Assembly: GCA_041940025.1 (NCBI GenBank) | Contig: JBGTSY010000003.1 | Span: forward strand, 248,001-312,000 | DNA from: UBA5859 sp041940025 | GTDB taxonomy: Bacteria > Pseudomonadota > Gammaproteobacteria > UBA5859 | Direction of reading: 5' to 3' | DNA: 64,000 nt | Shown: one piece after another, positions 1 through 8,703 of the stretch | How positions within the stretch are numbered: position 1 is the stretch's first letter | Layout of the letters: each line of letters starts with the position of its first letter | The notes under the pieces: generated by a model | Database searches by the model: none | Seen by the model: the letters and a program-made list of their open reading frames with translations, nothing else | Told to the model about the DNA's origin: nothing | Made by a program: the position numbers and the translations under genes

Positions 1-696
1 AAAAAAGTAAAGCTAGGAAAATATGCTTCTGATCTTCTTCGGGATTCAGATAAAGGTATTTCTATTGGTTTTGACCGCTCCTATGTAACCAAAGAAAGCA
101 AAGGCGTACACCTATTTTTAGCGAGAAAAGCCTGTGGGTGGTTCTTTAATCAGCCCAAAACAGCAATTAGCTTAATTGAGTCGTTAATTTTTGATGCTCC
201 TGATGATGAATTAAAAGACATTCAGCAGCTCATTTTTCACCCGCTTTGTGTGAGTTATCCTGGAAGCATTCGCGACCACTTGGAAACAATGAGCGAGTCA
301 AAAGAAGAAAGGGTCAAACAGATAGCATCTGATGTTTTGTCTGAATTCGAAAAATATCAAGCATCAGTGAAAGCAACTTTGAAAATAAATGAATTAAGCC
401 CTAGTGAGCAGGATAGGCATACGTACTGGAGATATCACAATAAATTAATGAGTGAATCTATGAAGAAGGCCAGAAGCAAATCACTTTTTACCTCTTTGTT
501 TGCTGGCAATGAATCAGTATTACTCTATGGAAATAAGTCGATTCACTATATACATCATGGTGAGCAAAAGACCCGTCAGGAAGTCCCTCTTAGTGAAATT
601 AGCACATCGCTTGAATTAGCATCAATGCATAACCTTGATCCTCACGGTTTAGAAAATATGATCTGGCAGTTTAAAGCTGAGGGTTGTACGTCATGA
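1..696 (+). CDS. Uncharacterised cassette protein, 5' partial, partner of the nuclease-like gene
   Basis: The reading frame is open from base 1, so the gene starts left of the window; 231 residues are visible. A GTG at 250 is internal and not a convincing start. I do not recognise the family. The protein is charged and mostly helical in character, with no signal peptide, membrane segment or clear catalytic motif in the visible part. The stop codon TGA at 694-696 overlaps the ATG at 693 of the next gene (ATGA), which implies translational coupling and a joint function. The low GC and the attC site that follows the pair suggest it lies in an integron cassette (inference). Confidence 0.75.
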   Translation, partial: KKVKLGKYASDLLRDSDKGISIGFDRSYVTKESKGVHLFLARKACGWFFNQPKTAISLIESLIFDAPDDELKDIQQLIFHPLCVSYPGSIRDHLETMSESKEERVKQIASDVLSEFEKYQASVKATLKINELSPSEQDRHTYWRYHNKLMSESMKKARSKSLFTSLFAGNESVLLYGNKSIHYIHHGEQKTRQEVPLSEISTSLELASMHNLDPHGLENMIWQFKAEGCTS

Positions 697-2420
697 AGTT
701 AGTGATTAGACAATACTTGGCATCTTTGAAAGAGCGAGGCGAACTGGATGCTTTATTGCCCGACTTACTTTCGCAAATGGGGTTGGAAGTATTTTTAAAG
801 CCAGGCGTCGGCAGCAGACAGTTTGGAGTAGATGTTGCTGCTTTTGGTAAACTGACTAGAGAATCTGAAAGTGCTGTTTACCTATTCTCTGTCAAGTCTG
901 GGGATTTGGACAGAAAGGATTGGGATAGCGGTAATCCACAGGACTTGCGCCCTTCTATCAATGAAATAATTGATGTGTTTATTCCTACTCGAATTCCAGC
1001 AGAATACAAAAATAAACCTATTGAAATTTGTTTATGTTTTGGCGGTGAAGTTAAAGAAGAAGTAAGACCTAATGTAAGTATGTTTTTAGGTAAATTAAAA
1101 ACTAATGAATTAAATTTTTCCGAATGGAATGGAGACAGGCTTGCTGACTTAATAGAGCAGAATATGCTTCGAGAGGAGTTGTTGCCTAAAAACTGTCGTG
1201 GGTTACTTCGCAAATCACTTGCGATGCTTGATGAGCCAGAAGTATCTTTCAAACATTTTAGACAACTTGCTATTAGCCTTACTTGTACTGATGACAAGAA
1301 ACCAAAAGATATTTTAACAGGTATTCGTCAATTATATTTGTGCCTTTGGATTTTATATTCTTGGTGTAGAGATGAAGATAATCTAGAGAGTGCATTTCTT
1401 TCAGCAGAGTTTACGATGCTCAATGCGTGGGAAGCCGCGAAATTTGCGTTTGGCCAAAAAAATAAGGTAGCCGTTTCCACACTTACAACTTTAGATTCAA
1501 TTATTAAATTAAATTTACAGGTATCAAATCAATATATTGAAGACAAAATAATGCCTCATTGTAATAACTTGTATGCTTTATCACATGCAGTTAATCCTTC
1601 TTGTGCCATCGATGTAAACTTAAAATTGTTTGATGTCTTAGGTCGACTAGCCCTTACAGGCTGTTGGTCTTATTGGTATTTAGGCCAAGTTAATGATGAA
1701 AATGTAGAAGCAGGCAATTTTTTTTCAGAAGCAGTAAATAAATATCAAGATGGCATTAAGAAGCTAATTGTAAATAACCCTATTTTATTTACACCATACA
1801 AAGATGAACAAGCAATCGATTTAGTATTGGCTCTTTGGTTCCTTTCTCTAGATCATAAACATTGGCGTGATATCAACTCTTGGTTAAGCAATATGTCAAG
1901 AGAGATATATCAAATGTTTAAGATTGGTGATAAATACCCAACAACCATACGAAGCTACGCTGAATTAATAGAGCACCCCGTTGATAAAACAGACGAGTAC
2001 AGGAAGAGCGTAACTAAAGGTTCAATTTTATACCCCTATATATCTGCTTTTTCAGCGATTATGGGATTTCCAGAGCCATATGAAATAGTTAAAAAAATTA
2101 AAGAAGAGTTTTTACCGCACTGCAACTTTCAAGTGTATTTTCTTGATGAGTCTTCTGAAGATCACTTTTACCGCTTCGACAAAATGCATGGTGCAACGTT
2201 ATCTGATGTTTGCGTGACAGAAAATCCAGATGAATTGATCAAGCAGCTGGTTAGTGAATGTGACCAATCAAATAAAGTCTACGATATGACTGCTTTCCAA
2301 TACTCTTTTTGGCCGATTATCTTAACTGGTTGCAGGCATTATAGGTTGCCCGTACCAATGCATTTTATAATTGATATTTTTAAACAAAGAAAAGAGCATG
2401 AAGCTACAGAAGAATCTTAA
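693..2420 (+). CDS. Nuclease-like protein with N-terminal PD-(D/E)XK-type domain
   Basis: 575 aa from the ATG at 693, which overlaps the upstream stop; a TTG at 684 is less likely. Residues about 15-75 look like a restriction-endonuclease fold: a helix carrying acidic residues (ELDALLPDLL), then FGVDVAAF, then a strand ending in LFSVKSGD, where D and K fit the D...(x)xK pattern with Ser in place of the usual Glu/Gln. A W-x-G-x-x-L segment near residue 150 (EWNGDRLADLI) is often seen at the end of such domains. The remaining 400 residues look helical and are not recognised. A nuclease domain, an ATGA-coupled partner and a cassette setting are typical of antiphage modules, but the function is inferred. 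No ATPase motif is present here. Confidence 0.75.
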   Translation: MKLVIRQYLASLKERGELDALLPDLLSQMGLEVFLKPGVGSRQFGVDVAAFGKLTRESESAVYLFSVKSGDLDRKDWDSGNPQDLRPSINEIIDVFIPTRIPAEYKNKPIEICLCFGGEVKEEVRPNVSMFLGKLKTNELNFSEWNGDRLADLIEQNMLREELLPKNCRGLLRKSLAMLDEPEVSFKHFRQLAISLTCTDDKKPKDILTGIRQLYLCLWILYSWCRDEDNLESAFLSAEFTMLNAWEAAKFAFGQKNKVAVSTLTTLDSIIKLNLQVSNQYIEDKIMPHCNNLYALSHAVNPSCAIDVNLKLFDVLGRLALTGCWSYWYLGQVNDENVEAGNFFSEAVNKYQDGIKKLIVNNPILFTPYKDEQAIDLVLALWFLSLDHKHWRDINSWLSNMSREIYQMFKIGDKYPTTIRSYAELIEHPVDKTDEYRKSVTKGSILYPYISAFSAIMGFPEPYEIVKKIKEEFLPHCNFQVYFLDESSEDHFYRFDKMHGATLSDVCVTENPDELIKQLVSECDQSNKVYDMTAFQYSFWPIILTGCRHYRLPVPMHFIIDIFKQRKEHEATEES

Positions 2421-2445
2421 ACATGCAAACCTTTTCAGGATACAC

Positions 2446-2542
2446 AGTTAACAAGCGCATGTTGGCGGACTGGTTTTACGCTGCGCTTCAAACCATCCGC
2501 AAATGCGAGCGTTAAACAGATGCGCGCTACGACCCGTTAGGC
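2446..2542 (+). other. Integron attC recombination site
   Basis: An imperfect palindrome begins with GTTAACAAGCGC (2447-2458) and closes with GCGAGCGTTAAAC (2505-2517); the R' core GTTAAAC at 2511-2517 fits GTTRRRY. The two arms (about 27 nt each) pair with bulges, as in the folded bottom-strand attC. A further 25 nt run to a second GTTRRRY core, GTTAGGC, at 2536-2542, just before the next cassette gene. The bases 2512-2531 are identical to the complement of 63471-63490 in the array at the other end of the window. The site follows the nuclease-like gene by 25 bp, in the same orientation, as expected for a cassette. Confidence 0.8.
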
Positions 2543-2556
2543 CTCCAGGAGTATCG

Positions 2557-3183
2557 ATGAAATATTCAATCTTAATCGCAATATTTATGCTTTCGATTAA
2601 TGCTAGTGCATCCCCAGCTGGTGATTGTAGTGGCACACCAAAATCAGCAATTGTTGAGCTTCATGAACCATTGAGAAATTGGGGGCAACTAGCATGCACT
2701 CCCTATGGTCATATCATCACCAATAAGGAAGGCTGGGTTTACCTGGCTGTAGTGATTGACCTGTATTCCCGCCGCGTGGTGGGCTGGTCGATAGATCGGC
2801 GCATGAAGAAAGCATTGGTTATTCGAGCCTTGATGATGGCGATCAATCTCAGGCAGCCTCCACCCGGCCTGATCCATCACTCGGAGCGCGGCAGTCAGTA
2901 TGCCAGCCATACTTACCAAACTTTGCTGAAGCAGCACGGTATGATCTGTAGCATGAGTCGGAAAGGTAACTGCTGGGACAATGCACCGGTGGAACGATTT
3001 TTCTCCAGTCTGAAACGGGAATGGACCGGTGACCGTTTGTACCCAACCCGGCAGGCGGCGATTGCCGATGTGAGAGAGTATGTGGCGGTGTATTATAACT
3101 CAATGCGTCTGCATTCGACGCTGGGCTATAAAACACCAATGGATTATGAAAAAACGCTTAATGAAGTATCCGGAAACAGTTGA
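2557..3183 (+). pseudogene. Chimera: secreted cassette protein N-terminus fused to truncated IS3-family OrfB transposase
   Basis: The frame (208 codons) starts at the ATG at 2557 with Shine-Dalgarno AGGAG 5 nt upstream, directly behind attC. Residues 1-20 form a signal peptide (ILIAIFMLSINASA); residues 21-56 resemble small secreted cassette proteins (LRNWGQLACTPYGHII). From about residue 57 the frame becomes an IS3-group integrase core (EGWVYLAVVIDLYSRRVVGW ... NCWDNAPVERFF). The transposase has lost its N-terminal half and the first catalytic Asp, and the second (normally HSDRGSQ) reads HSERGSQ, so it is very likely inactive. The fusion is in frame, so a chimeric secreted protein could in principle be made. 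Confidence 0.75.
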
Positions 3184-3191
3184 CCACGACA
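2723..3191 (+). mobile_element. IS3-family insertion sequence remnant (3' part)
   Basis: Only the 3' third of an IS3-type element remains, from inside the OrfB DDE domain to a terminal sequence (CCGGAAACAGTTGACCACGACA, ending near 3191) that resembles IS3-group right ends. The left end, OrfA and most of OrfB are missing. It interrupts an integron cassette gene just downstream of attC. No target duplication can be shown because the left end is lost. Confidence 0.65.
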
Positions 3192-4114
3192 AGAATACTT
3201 GTTATTGAGTCGATCAATTTTCTGATCTTGCAAACCATTCTCTCGAATTCAATCCTCATTAATAAGTTATCATCTAATGGTTCTGGACACTTTTATGAGA
3301 AACAGTACATCTGCCACCCATTGAGGTATCTATGACATCTGAATGAACTGACAAAACATAAACTCTGGAATCTATGCAAGAAAATAGCATAGTTGGCAAA
3401 GACATGATCTGTGGCTGGCTATCCCATGAATAGAATTGTGCTAAAAGGGCTTTACCATGTAACACGTTCTTAACTCCTTAACCTTTAATTGCACCACTTC
3501 ATCTATTTTCCCTAGACCACTTGGCCTGAAGAGCAAAATCTCTAAATCTGTCGTGGATGACTGGATCCAACATAGCCCAGATAACAAAGGTCAGCCAAAC
3601 TGATTCAGGTGGAATTCATCTAATAGATAGCAACTTACTCATAAAATAAACCGTTTTGTCGTGCAACATGTAACTTATTTTTTATTGTGCCAATTAAAAA
3701 TTATTAATAGCAGATGTTCAAGCGTCGGAACCACTTAAAAGCCTTAAAACAAATACGGGTTGTATCATGTCTATCACCTCAGCGGAGTGTTGAATAGCCT
3801 TGAGAATAGATCGATTAAATCCACTTTATCTAAGCATGACGATATATTAGATGTGAGCTTTACCAAGGATGGGAGAAGTGAAAACATAGATTTTAATGAG
3901 ACGAAGAAATTCAACTCACTTAGAAGAATAATATGAAATTTTGCAATTATTTAGTTAAGCTACCAATGTGGGTATTTATAGAAACCACTAACAAACGTTA
4001 AATTAGTCGACAATAAACTATTAACCTGGTTGTAGGATCTCCCAGCTTAAAAAATGGATCTTTCCATAGAAAGACTCTCTTTATTAAAAACATAACTTTT
4101 ATCAAGGAGGCGTT
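3192..4114. other. Non-coding stretch after the IS remnant
   Basis: No credible gene was found in these 920 bp. The only 60-residue frame (3274-3465, - strand) has no ribosome binding site or recognisable sequence. The region is AT-rich and looks like decayed DNA between the cassette array and the chromosome. Confidence 0.5.
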
Positions 4115-4279
4115 ATGAAATCTTTTCGTTCATTGACAGTAGTTGCAATCTTATTGACACCAATTTTCCTGTCTGGTTGCATGGTTGATCTTGATGCCTG
4201 TCTGACCATAGACTTAAACAACAACTTTATTTCTGGAATACCTGTATTCGATCAATGTTTAGTGGGTAGTGAATTTTAG
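4115..4279 (+). CDS. Small lipoprotein, 54 aa
   Basis: A short gene with a strong Shine-Dalgarno (AAGGAGG at 4104-4110) 4 nt before the ATG. The product begins with a type II signal peptide ending in the lipobox LSGC (Cys at residue 22) and leaves a mature lipid-anchored peptide of about 33 residues containing two further Cys (DACL, DQCL). It is not recognised as a known family. It stands alone, followed by a GC-rich hairpin at 4337-4366. The ribosome binding site and lipobox together make a real gene likely. Confidence 0.65.
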   Translation: MKSFRSLTVVAILLTPIFLSGCMVDLDACLTIDLNNNFISGIPVFDQCLVGSEF

Positions 4280-4677
4280 CCATTTCACCGACACCACCGA
4301 AACTTCTCAGCAGTGATTGTCTCTGCTCCAATCATTCCCCGAACCGATATCTCATGTGGTTCGGGGAGTGAAGCGTTCCTATTCTGTTTCGCACCGCACA
4401 CCTTTGGTTTTTGGATCATCAACTGGCAAATATCCATTCTCTGAAAATTTGTGCTCATTCACGACAATTTAAACCCAGCTCTACTATGCCCAAATTATCT
4501 ATACGTCAGCTTTCTATGTGAAAGCAGGCAAAACAGTCACAACCAGTCTTTTCTAAAGCTTCTTATTAAATCAACCGTTATCTAGGTTAGAGCCGATAAA
4601 GTTCGTACATCATTTCACTGCCGTCACGCTGATGACCGAATTCATCTGCGTATTTACCCACAAATGAGCATGTTTCC
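4280..4677. other. Intergenic region before the TPR gene
   Basis: Apart from the hairpin at 4337-4366, I see no gene or clear regulatory element in these 400 bp. Confidence 0.5.
4337..4366. other. Hairpin CCCCGAACC/GGTTCGGGG
   Basis: A perfect 9-bp stem with a 12-nt loop lies 58 bp after the small lipoprotein stop. No T tract follows, so it is not a classical terminator; it could still end or stabilise the lipoprotein transcript. Confidence 0.4.
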
Positions 4678-6060
4678 ATGGTCCCATCTCTATCCTTACA
4701 ATCTCAATTGCGATGGATGGTTTTTTGGACTTTATTGTTTGCACCCTTTCTGATCTGGGCGCAGAGTCAAAACCCTATTGACCGCCTAGAGCTTATCGAA
4801 TTATTAGCACAAAAGAATTTCCCCAAACTGGAAGAAACTCTCACTCTGTTACAAAAAGCTTACGAATCTGACTACCGCCAAGAAGATGCCGTAAAATTTG
4901 CATTCGAAACTTTTGCCACTTCAGCGCCAAGACTCGCCGCCCCATTAGATGAGTGGGTGGACACCTACCCAGCTTCTTATGCCGCACACCTATCACGGGG
5001 TATTTACCAAATGCATCGCGGGGAAATTGCCAGAGGTTTTGGGTACATGTCTGAGACCCACGACAATCAACTCGAAGAGATGAACTATTTCTTTGAGCGA
5101 GCGTACGCAGACATTTTGCACGCTATTCGCCTGAACGACCGATCGACAATCGCCTGGAATAGTCTATTGAGGTGGGCCAAATATAAGGTAGGTCTCGAAG
5201 AGATGCGTGTCTTATTGGATAAAGCACTGGCCAGCAATCCCAAATCATTGGTTATCCGTAGACAATACGCATTTAATTTACAACCCAAATGGGGTGGGTC
5301 TTTAAAGCAAATGAGGCATTTTATAAACGAATCAAATCTCTATTTAAAGGTCAATCCTGGCCTTAAAATATTGAGGGGATATTTTCACTACACTCTGGCA
5401 GATATTCACAAACAAGCTAATCAATACGATCAAGCATTGGCAGAGATAGATAAAGCGGTTGCAACCGGCGATCACCCATTATTCATTTGGAGCCGCGGTC
5501 AGTACCACTACGCACAAGAGCATTATCGCGAAGCCTTGTCTGATTTCGATATGCTGCTTTCTATTTGGCCCCAGCGGCCAGAGGCGCACGACAAACGAGC
5601 AAGAACATACCAAAAACTCAAACAACCCCAACAAGCCTTCGCCGATTGGGAATTAGCCCTGCTTCTCGACCCTCTAAATCCTTCCTATCTGCTTAACCGT
5701 GCCTATCTGCATCAGCAACAAGGGGACTATGTGCGTGCCAAACGAGATATGGAACAGGCGTTAAAGTTGGGCACCAATCGACATATAATTTGGGCAATGA
5801 AAGGCGCGCTGGAGTTATCACATTTAAATCAGTATGCAGATGCTGCTCAATCTTTTGAAAAAGCCATTGAGTTAAAACCCAGTCATGCCACCTATTGGTA
5901 TCAACGGGGAGTAGCACGCTACAATCAGAAAGAGTGTAGCGTGATTCATGACTTGGAAATCTATGTCGCCCTATGTGAACTTAGCAATGAGTGTGACAAA
6001 GAAGCCGTAAACTGGTCTCGACAAGCCACCAAGACGCTTGTGGCGTACTGCCCCGCTTGA
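4678..6060 (+). CDS. Exported tetratricopeptide-repeat protein
   Basis: 460 aa. An N-terminal hydrophobic segment (residues 12-29, ending AQSQN) fits a signal peptide or membrane anchor, so the protein probably acts in the periplasm. From about residue 225 several TPR units can be seen (YDQALAEIDKAVATGD, YREALSDFDMLLSIWP, PQQAFADWELALLLDP, YVRAKRDMEQALKLG, YADAAQSFEKAIELKP), each about 34 residues. The first half is helical and resembles TPR proteins with a DUF4034-like layout, but this is weak. TPR arrays bind partner proteins; no partner can be named from the neighbours, as the gene stands alone. Confidence 0.85.
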   Translation: MVPSLSLQSQLRWMVFWTLLFAPFLIWAQSQNPIDRLELIELLAQKNFPKLEETLTLLQKAYESDYRQEDAVKFAFETFATSAPRLAAPLDEWVDTYPASYAAHLSRGIYQMHRGEIARGFGYMSETHDNQLEEMNYFFERAYADILHAIRLNDRSTIAWNSLLRWAKYKVGLEEMRVLLDKALASNPKSLVIRRQYAFNLQPKWGGSLKQMRHFINESNLYLKVNPGLKILRGYFHYTLADIHKQANQYDQALAEIDKAVATGDHPLFIWSRGQYHYAQEHYREALSDFDMLLSIWPQRPEAHDKRARTYQKLKQPQQAFADWELALLLDPLNPSYLLNRAYLHQQQGDYVRAKRDMEQALKLGTNRHIIWAMKGALELSHLNQYADAAQSFEKAIELKPSHATYWYQRGVARYNQKECSVIHDLEIYVALCELSNECDKEAVNWSRQATKTLVAYCPA

Positions 6061-6360
6061 GTTTACTGCGGCAACTCTACTTTACGGTGCCATTCACCCA
6101 AAGCTGATTCTTAGAAACTATCATTCACCAATTCTACCAAGCTCAGTTATAATCTGAGCCGCATTGGCAATCTAGTCCACAGACAATCAATGGACGCACC
6201 GAGAAAACCGTTTAATTTCCTTTTTTATTCAATATGATACATTTCTGAGTAGGACAGGTTGGCAAAAATCGTCTCAATGCAGACTTGCTTTTTAGCAAGA
6301 TAACCCTTTAAATATCGCGCTTTTTTGCGCACAAAATTGACAGGAACTGGAACGCCCTTC
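6061..6360. other. Intergenic region before ndh
   Basis: 300 bp without a gene; presumably holds the ndh promoter, but no clear -35/-10 pair stands out to me. Confidence 0.4.
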
Positions 6361-7683
6361 ATGAGCAACAATGCGGAGAAAATTGTCATCGTCGGTGGCG
6401 GTGCCGGGGGACTTATCCTGGCAACAAAACTAGGACAGCGCTTAGGTAAAAAAGGCCACGCTAAAGTCACTTTGGTGGATCCTCAAATGGCTCACTTCTG
6501 GAAACCATTACTACATGAAGTGGCAGCCGGCACGCTCGACTCCTATGTTGACGAACTAAGCTATGCGGCCCACGGTAGAAACCATGGATATAATTTCTGT
6601 CTCGGCGCGATGAAAGGGTTAGATCGAGAACACAAACAGATCAAAATTGCAGAAGTATTGGACCGAGAGGGCGAGCAAATTATTCCCGAGCGCACCTTGC
6701 AATATGACACCCTGGTGATTGCGGTGGGCAGTGCCACTAACGACTTTGGCATCCCAGGGATACGGGAACACTGCCTCTTTTTAGACAACCTACCGGAAGC
6801 GGTACGTTTTCAAAGAGTCTTTCTACAGCGCTGGATGGCTGCAAATTCCCATAACGAGTTACAGTCTCGAAAACTCAACGTCGCCATCGTCGGGGCTGGT
6901 GCCACCGGCGTAGAATTAACCGCAGAACTCCATACCGCTATTCGCGAAATGCGGTACTATAACTTGATCGATTTGCCGGTGGAGGAAGCCGTACAGTTTT
7001 CCTTGATTGACGCCTCTGAGCGCATTCTACCGGCGTTAAAAGAGAAAGTAGCGACACAGACGGAACAGATCCTTAAAAAATTGGGCGTCGCCATTTATAC
7101 CGGAGAAATTATTGCTCAAGCCACTTCGGAAGGGTTTCATACAAAAAGTGGTCGCCTCATTCCGGCAGATATTCGTGTCTGGGCCGCTGGTATCAAAGCG
7201 CCTGATTGGCTGGCGAATCTTGACGGTTTAGAAAGCAATCGCCTCAACCAATTGGTGGTCAAGCCGACGTTACAAACCACCAATGATGACAATATTTTCG
7301 CAATTGGTGATTGTGCCAGTTGTCAATTGGAAGGAATGGATCGACCGGTACCCCCCAGAGCACAAAGTGCTAACCAACAGGCATTATTACTGGCGCAATC
7401 CATACAGGCCCGTCTCAAGAAACGTGATCTGTTGCCCTATCGCTACGTGGATCGAGGCTCTTTAGTCAATATGAGCTTCTACTCTACGGTAGGTAGCCTG
7501 ATGGGAAACCTTTTCGGTAAATCTACCGGTGCGTTCGTGATAGAAGGCTGGTTTGCACGATTGGCCTATTTAAGTTTGTACAAAATGCATCAGAGTACTT
7601 TATTGGGTTGGGGATGGGTGGTGCTGAATACCGTCTCAAACTGGATTACCCGACGCAGCAAACCGAGACTGAAATTACACTAA
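6361..7683 (+). CDS. ndh: Type II NADH dehydrogenase (NDH-2)
   Basis: 440 aa from the ATG at 6361; an upstream in-frame TTG at 6325 lacks family similarity. NDH-2 oxidises NADH and reduces quinone at the cytoplasmic side of the inner membrane without pumping protons. The FAD-binding motif GGGAGG is at residues 11-16, the NADH-binding GAGATGVE near residue 180, and the second FAD signature FAIGDCA near 317. The length and the membrane-leaning C-terminus fit the family. It is a single gene with 300 bp of non-coding DNA upstream that must carry its promoter. Confidence 0.92.
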   Translation: MSNNAEKIVIVGGGAGGLILATKLGQRLGKKGHAKVTLVDPQMAHFWKPLLHEVAAGTLDSYVDELSYAAHGRNHGYNFCLGAMKGLDREHKQIKIAEVLDREGEQIIPERTLQYDTLVIAVGSATNDFGIPGIREHCLFLDNLPEAVRFQRVFLQRWMAANSHNELQSRKLNVAIVGAGATGVELTAELHTAIREMRYYNLIDLPVEEAVQFSLIDASERILPALKEKVATQTEQILKKLGVAIYTGEIIAQATSEGFHTKSGRLIPADIRVWAAGIKAPDWLANLDGLESNRLNQLVVKPTLQTTNDDNIFAIGDCASCQLEGMDRPVPPRAQSANQQALLLAQSIQARLKKRDLLPYRYVDRGSLVNMSFYSTVGSLMGNLFGKSTGAFVIEGWFARLAYLSLYKMHQSTLLGWGWVVLNTVSNWITRRSKPRLKLH

Positions 7684-7869
7684 GCCAATCTGTCAGAGTT
7701 ATTTGCTCATTTTCCTTTCTTTATTGATGTCGCTCCAGAGTGGTCATTTATTTTCACTCGTCTTTAAATCAAGCGACAGGGGAACGAAAAGTATCATGTC
7801 ATACACTCGAAGTCGTTTTGTGCAGGCACATGGTTGAGAGTCTCTGAGCTATTTCTACTATTGTGGCGC

Positions 7870-8138
7870 TAAGGAACCTCTGATTAAGTCCATGCTATTT
7901 CTGGCTTATAGGTTTTCCCGTTATCGAGACGTGGGTTTGAAATAATGTCCGTGCCTTGTGAACAGCCACAACTAAGAGCGCGGGAAATCCTGCACGCCCC
8001 GAAGGGTGAGGCCTGAAGCGCACATTTGCTGCGTTGCAAATCTCGCCAAGGACTCAGGCCAGTGCCTTCGCTTTGCGCCTTGCAACTGCACGCCTCAGGT
8101 CACGCAGAAATAGCATGGACTTAATCAGAGGTTCCTTA
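7870..8138. mobile_element. 269-bp MITE-like palindromic element
   Basis: Perfect 34-bp terminal inverted repeats (7870-7903 and 8105-8138; each begins AAGGAACCTCTGATTAAG after the T) enclose about 200 bp with no open frame. The insert contains a second, looser inverted repeat (GCCTGAAG / GGCCTCA types). The outer flanks read CTAA on the left and TTAA on the right, or TA on both sides if the ends are AGGAACC, which would fit IS630/Tc1-type TA target duplication or an IS5-type YTAR target. The size, perfect ends and absence of coding match a non-autonomous miniature element. It ends 70 bp before the ferritin-like gene. Confidence 0.75.
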
Positions 8139-8175
8139 AGCCAAAATATGATAAATTAACCACCCAAGATACCTG

Positions 8176-8181
8176 TATAAT
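8176..8181 (+). promoter_or_regulatory. Candidate -10 box (TATAAT) of the ferritin-like gene
   Basis: A consensus TATAAT lies 27 nt before the start codon at 8208, with a TG dinucleotide immediately before it. The -35 region at 17-bp distance (AAATTA) is weak. The MITE-like element ends just 38 bp upstream and may have changed the promoter region. Confidence 0.4.
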
Positions 8182-8207
8182 TTGAACGATATTAACTAGG
8201 AGGCGGT

Positions 8208-8495
8208 ATGTCCAATGAAGGATTCCATGAAGCAATTGACGATTTGAGCGATGAAACCAAAGATATGCATCGCGCTATTCAATCCCTCATGGAAGAGTTA
8301 GAGGCAGTGGATTGGTATAATCAACGGGTAGATGCCTGTAAAGACGAAGAGTTAAAAGCGATATTAGTTCACAATCGGGATGAAGAAAAAGAACATGCGG
8401 CAATGATGTTGGAGTGGATACGACGTCAAGACGCCACTTTCGATAAAGAGCTCAAAGACTATCTCTTTACCAATCAACCCATCGCTCACAAATAA
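8208..8495 (+). CDS. Encapsulated-ferritin-like protein (EncFtn family), orphan
   Basis: 95 aa with a strong ribosome binding site (AGGAGG, 4 nt from ATG). The family forms decamers with ferroxidase sites between subunits and normally sits inside encapsulin nanocompartments to store iron. Family features are visible: Glu/His metal ligands in EELEAVDWYNQR and the helix NRDEEKEHAAMMLEW. Unusually, the protein ends at LFTNQPIAHK, without the C-terminal encapsulin-targeting peptide, and no encapsulin shell gene lies next to it; the neighbours are a MITE-like element and a luciferase-like oxidoreductase. It may work free in the cytoplasm or be a leftover of a lost encapsulin operon. Confidence 0.85.
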   Translation: MSNEGFHEAIDDLSDETKDMHRAIQSLMEELEAVDWYNQRVDACKDEELKAILVHNRDEEKEHAAMMLEWIRRQDATFDKELKDYLFTNQPIAHK

Positions 8496-8703
8496 GTCTC
8501 GTTGCGGATCAGACTCTAAGCAACAGTGACCACAGGTGAGGTATCGTTATTGGACTAAACCAACCCTCTACGGCAATTTAAGCGCGGAAATTTTTGACCT
8601 TTGATTAAACGCTTTAACTTCTCGTTTGAATCAAGTATTTTTATACAGCCGTCTCATTGATTCACAATTACACGGTTCACCGCTGTAGATCAGGAGATCC
8701 ATC

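Noticed and set aside
878..1297. 139-codon - strand frame inside the nuclease-like gene
   Set aside because: Antisense of a longer coupled gene with domain features; no own start signal.
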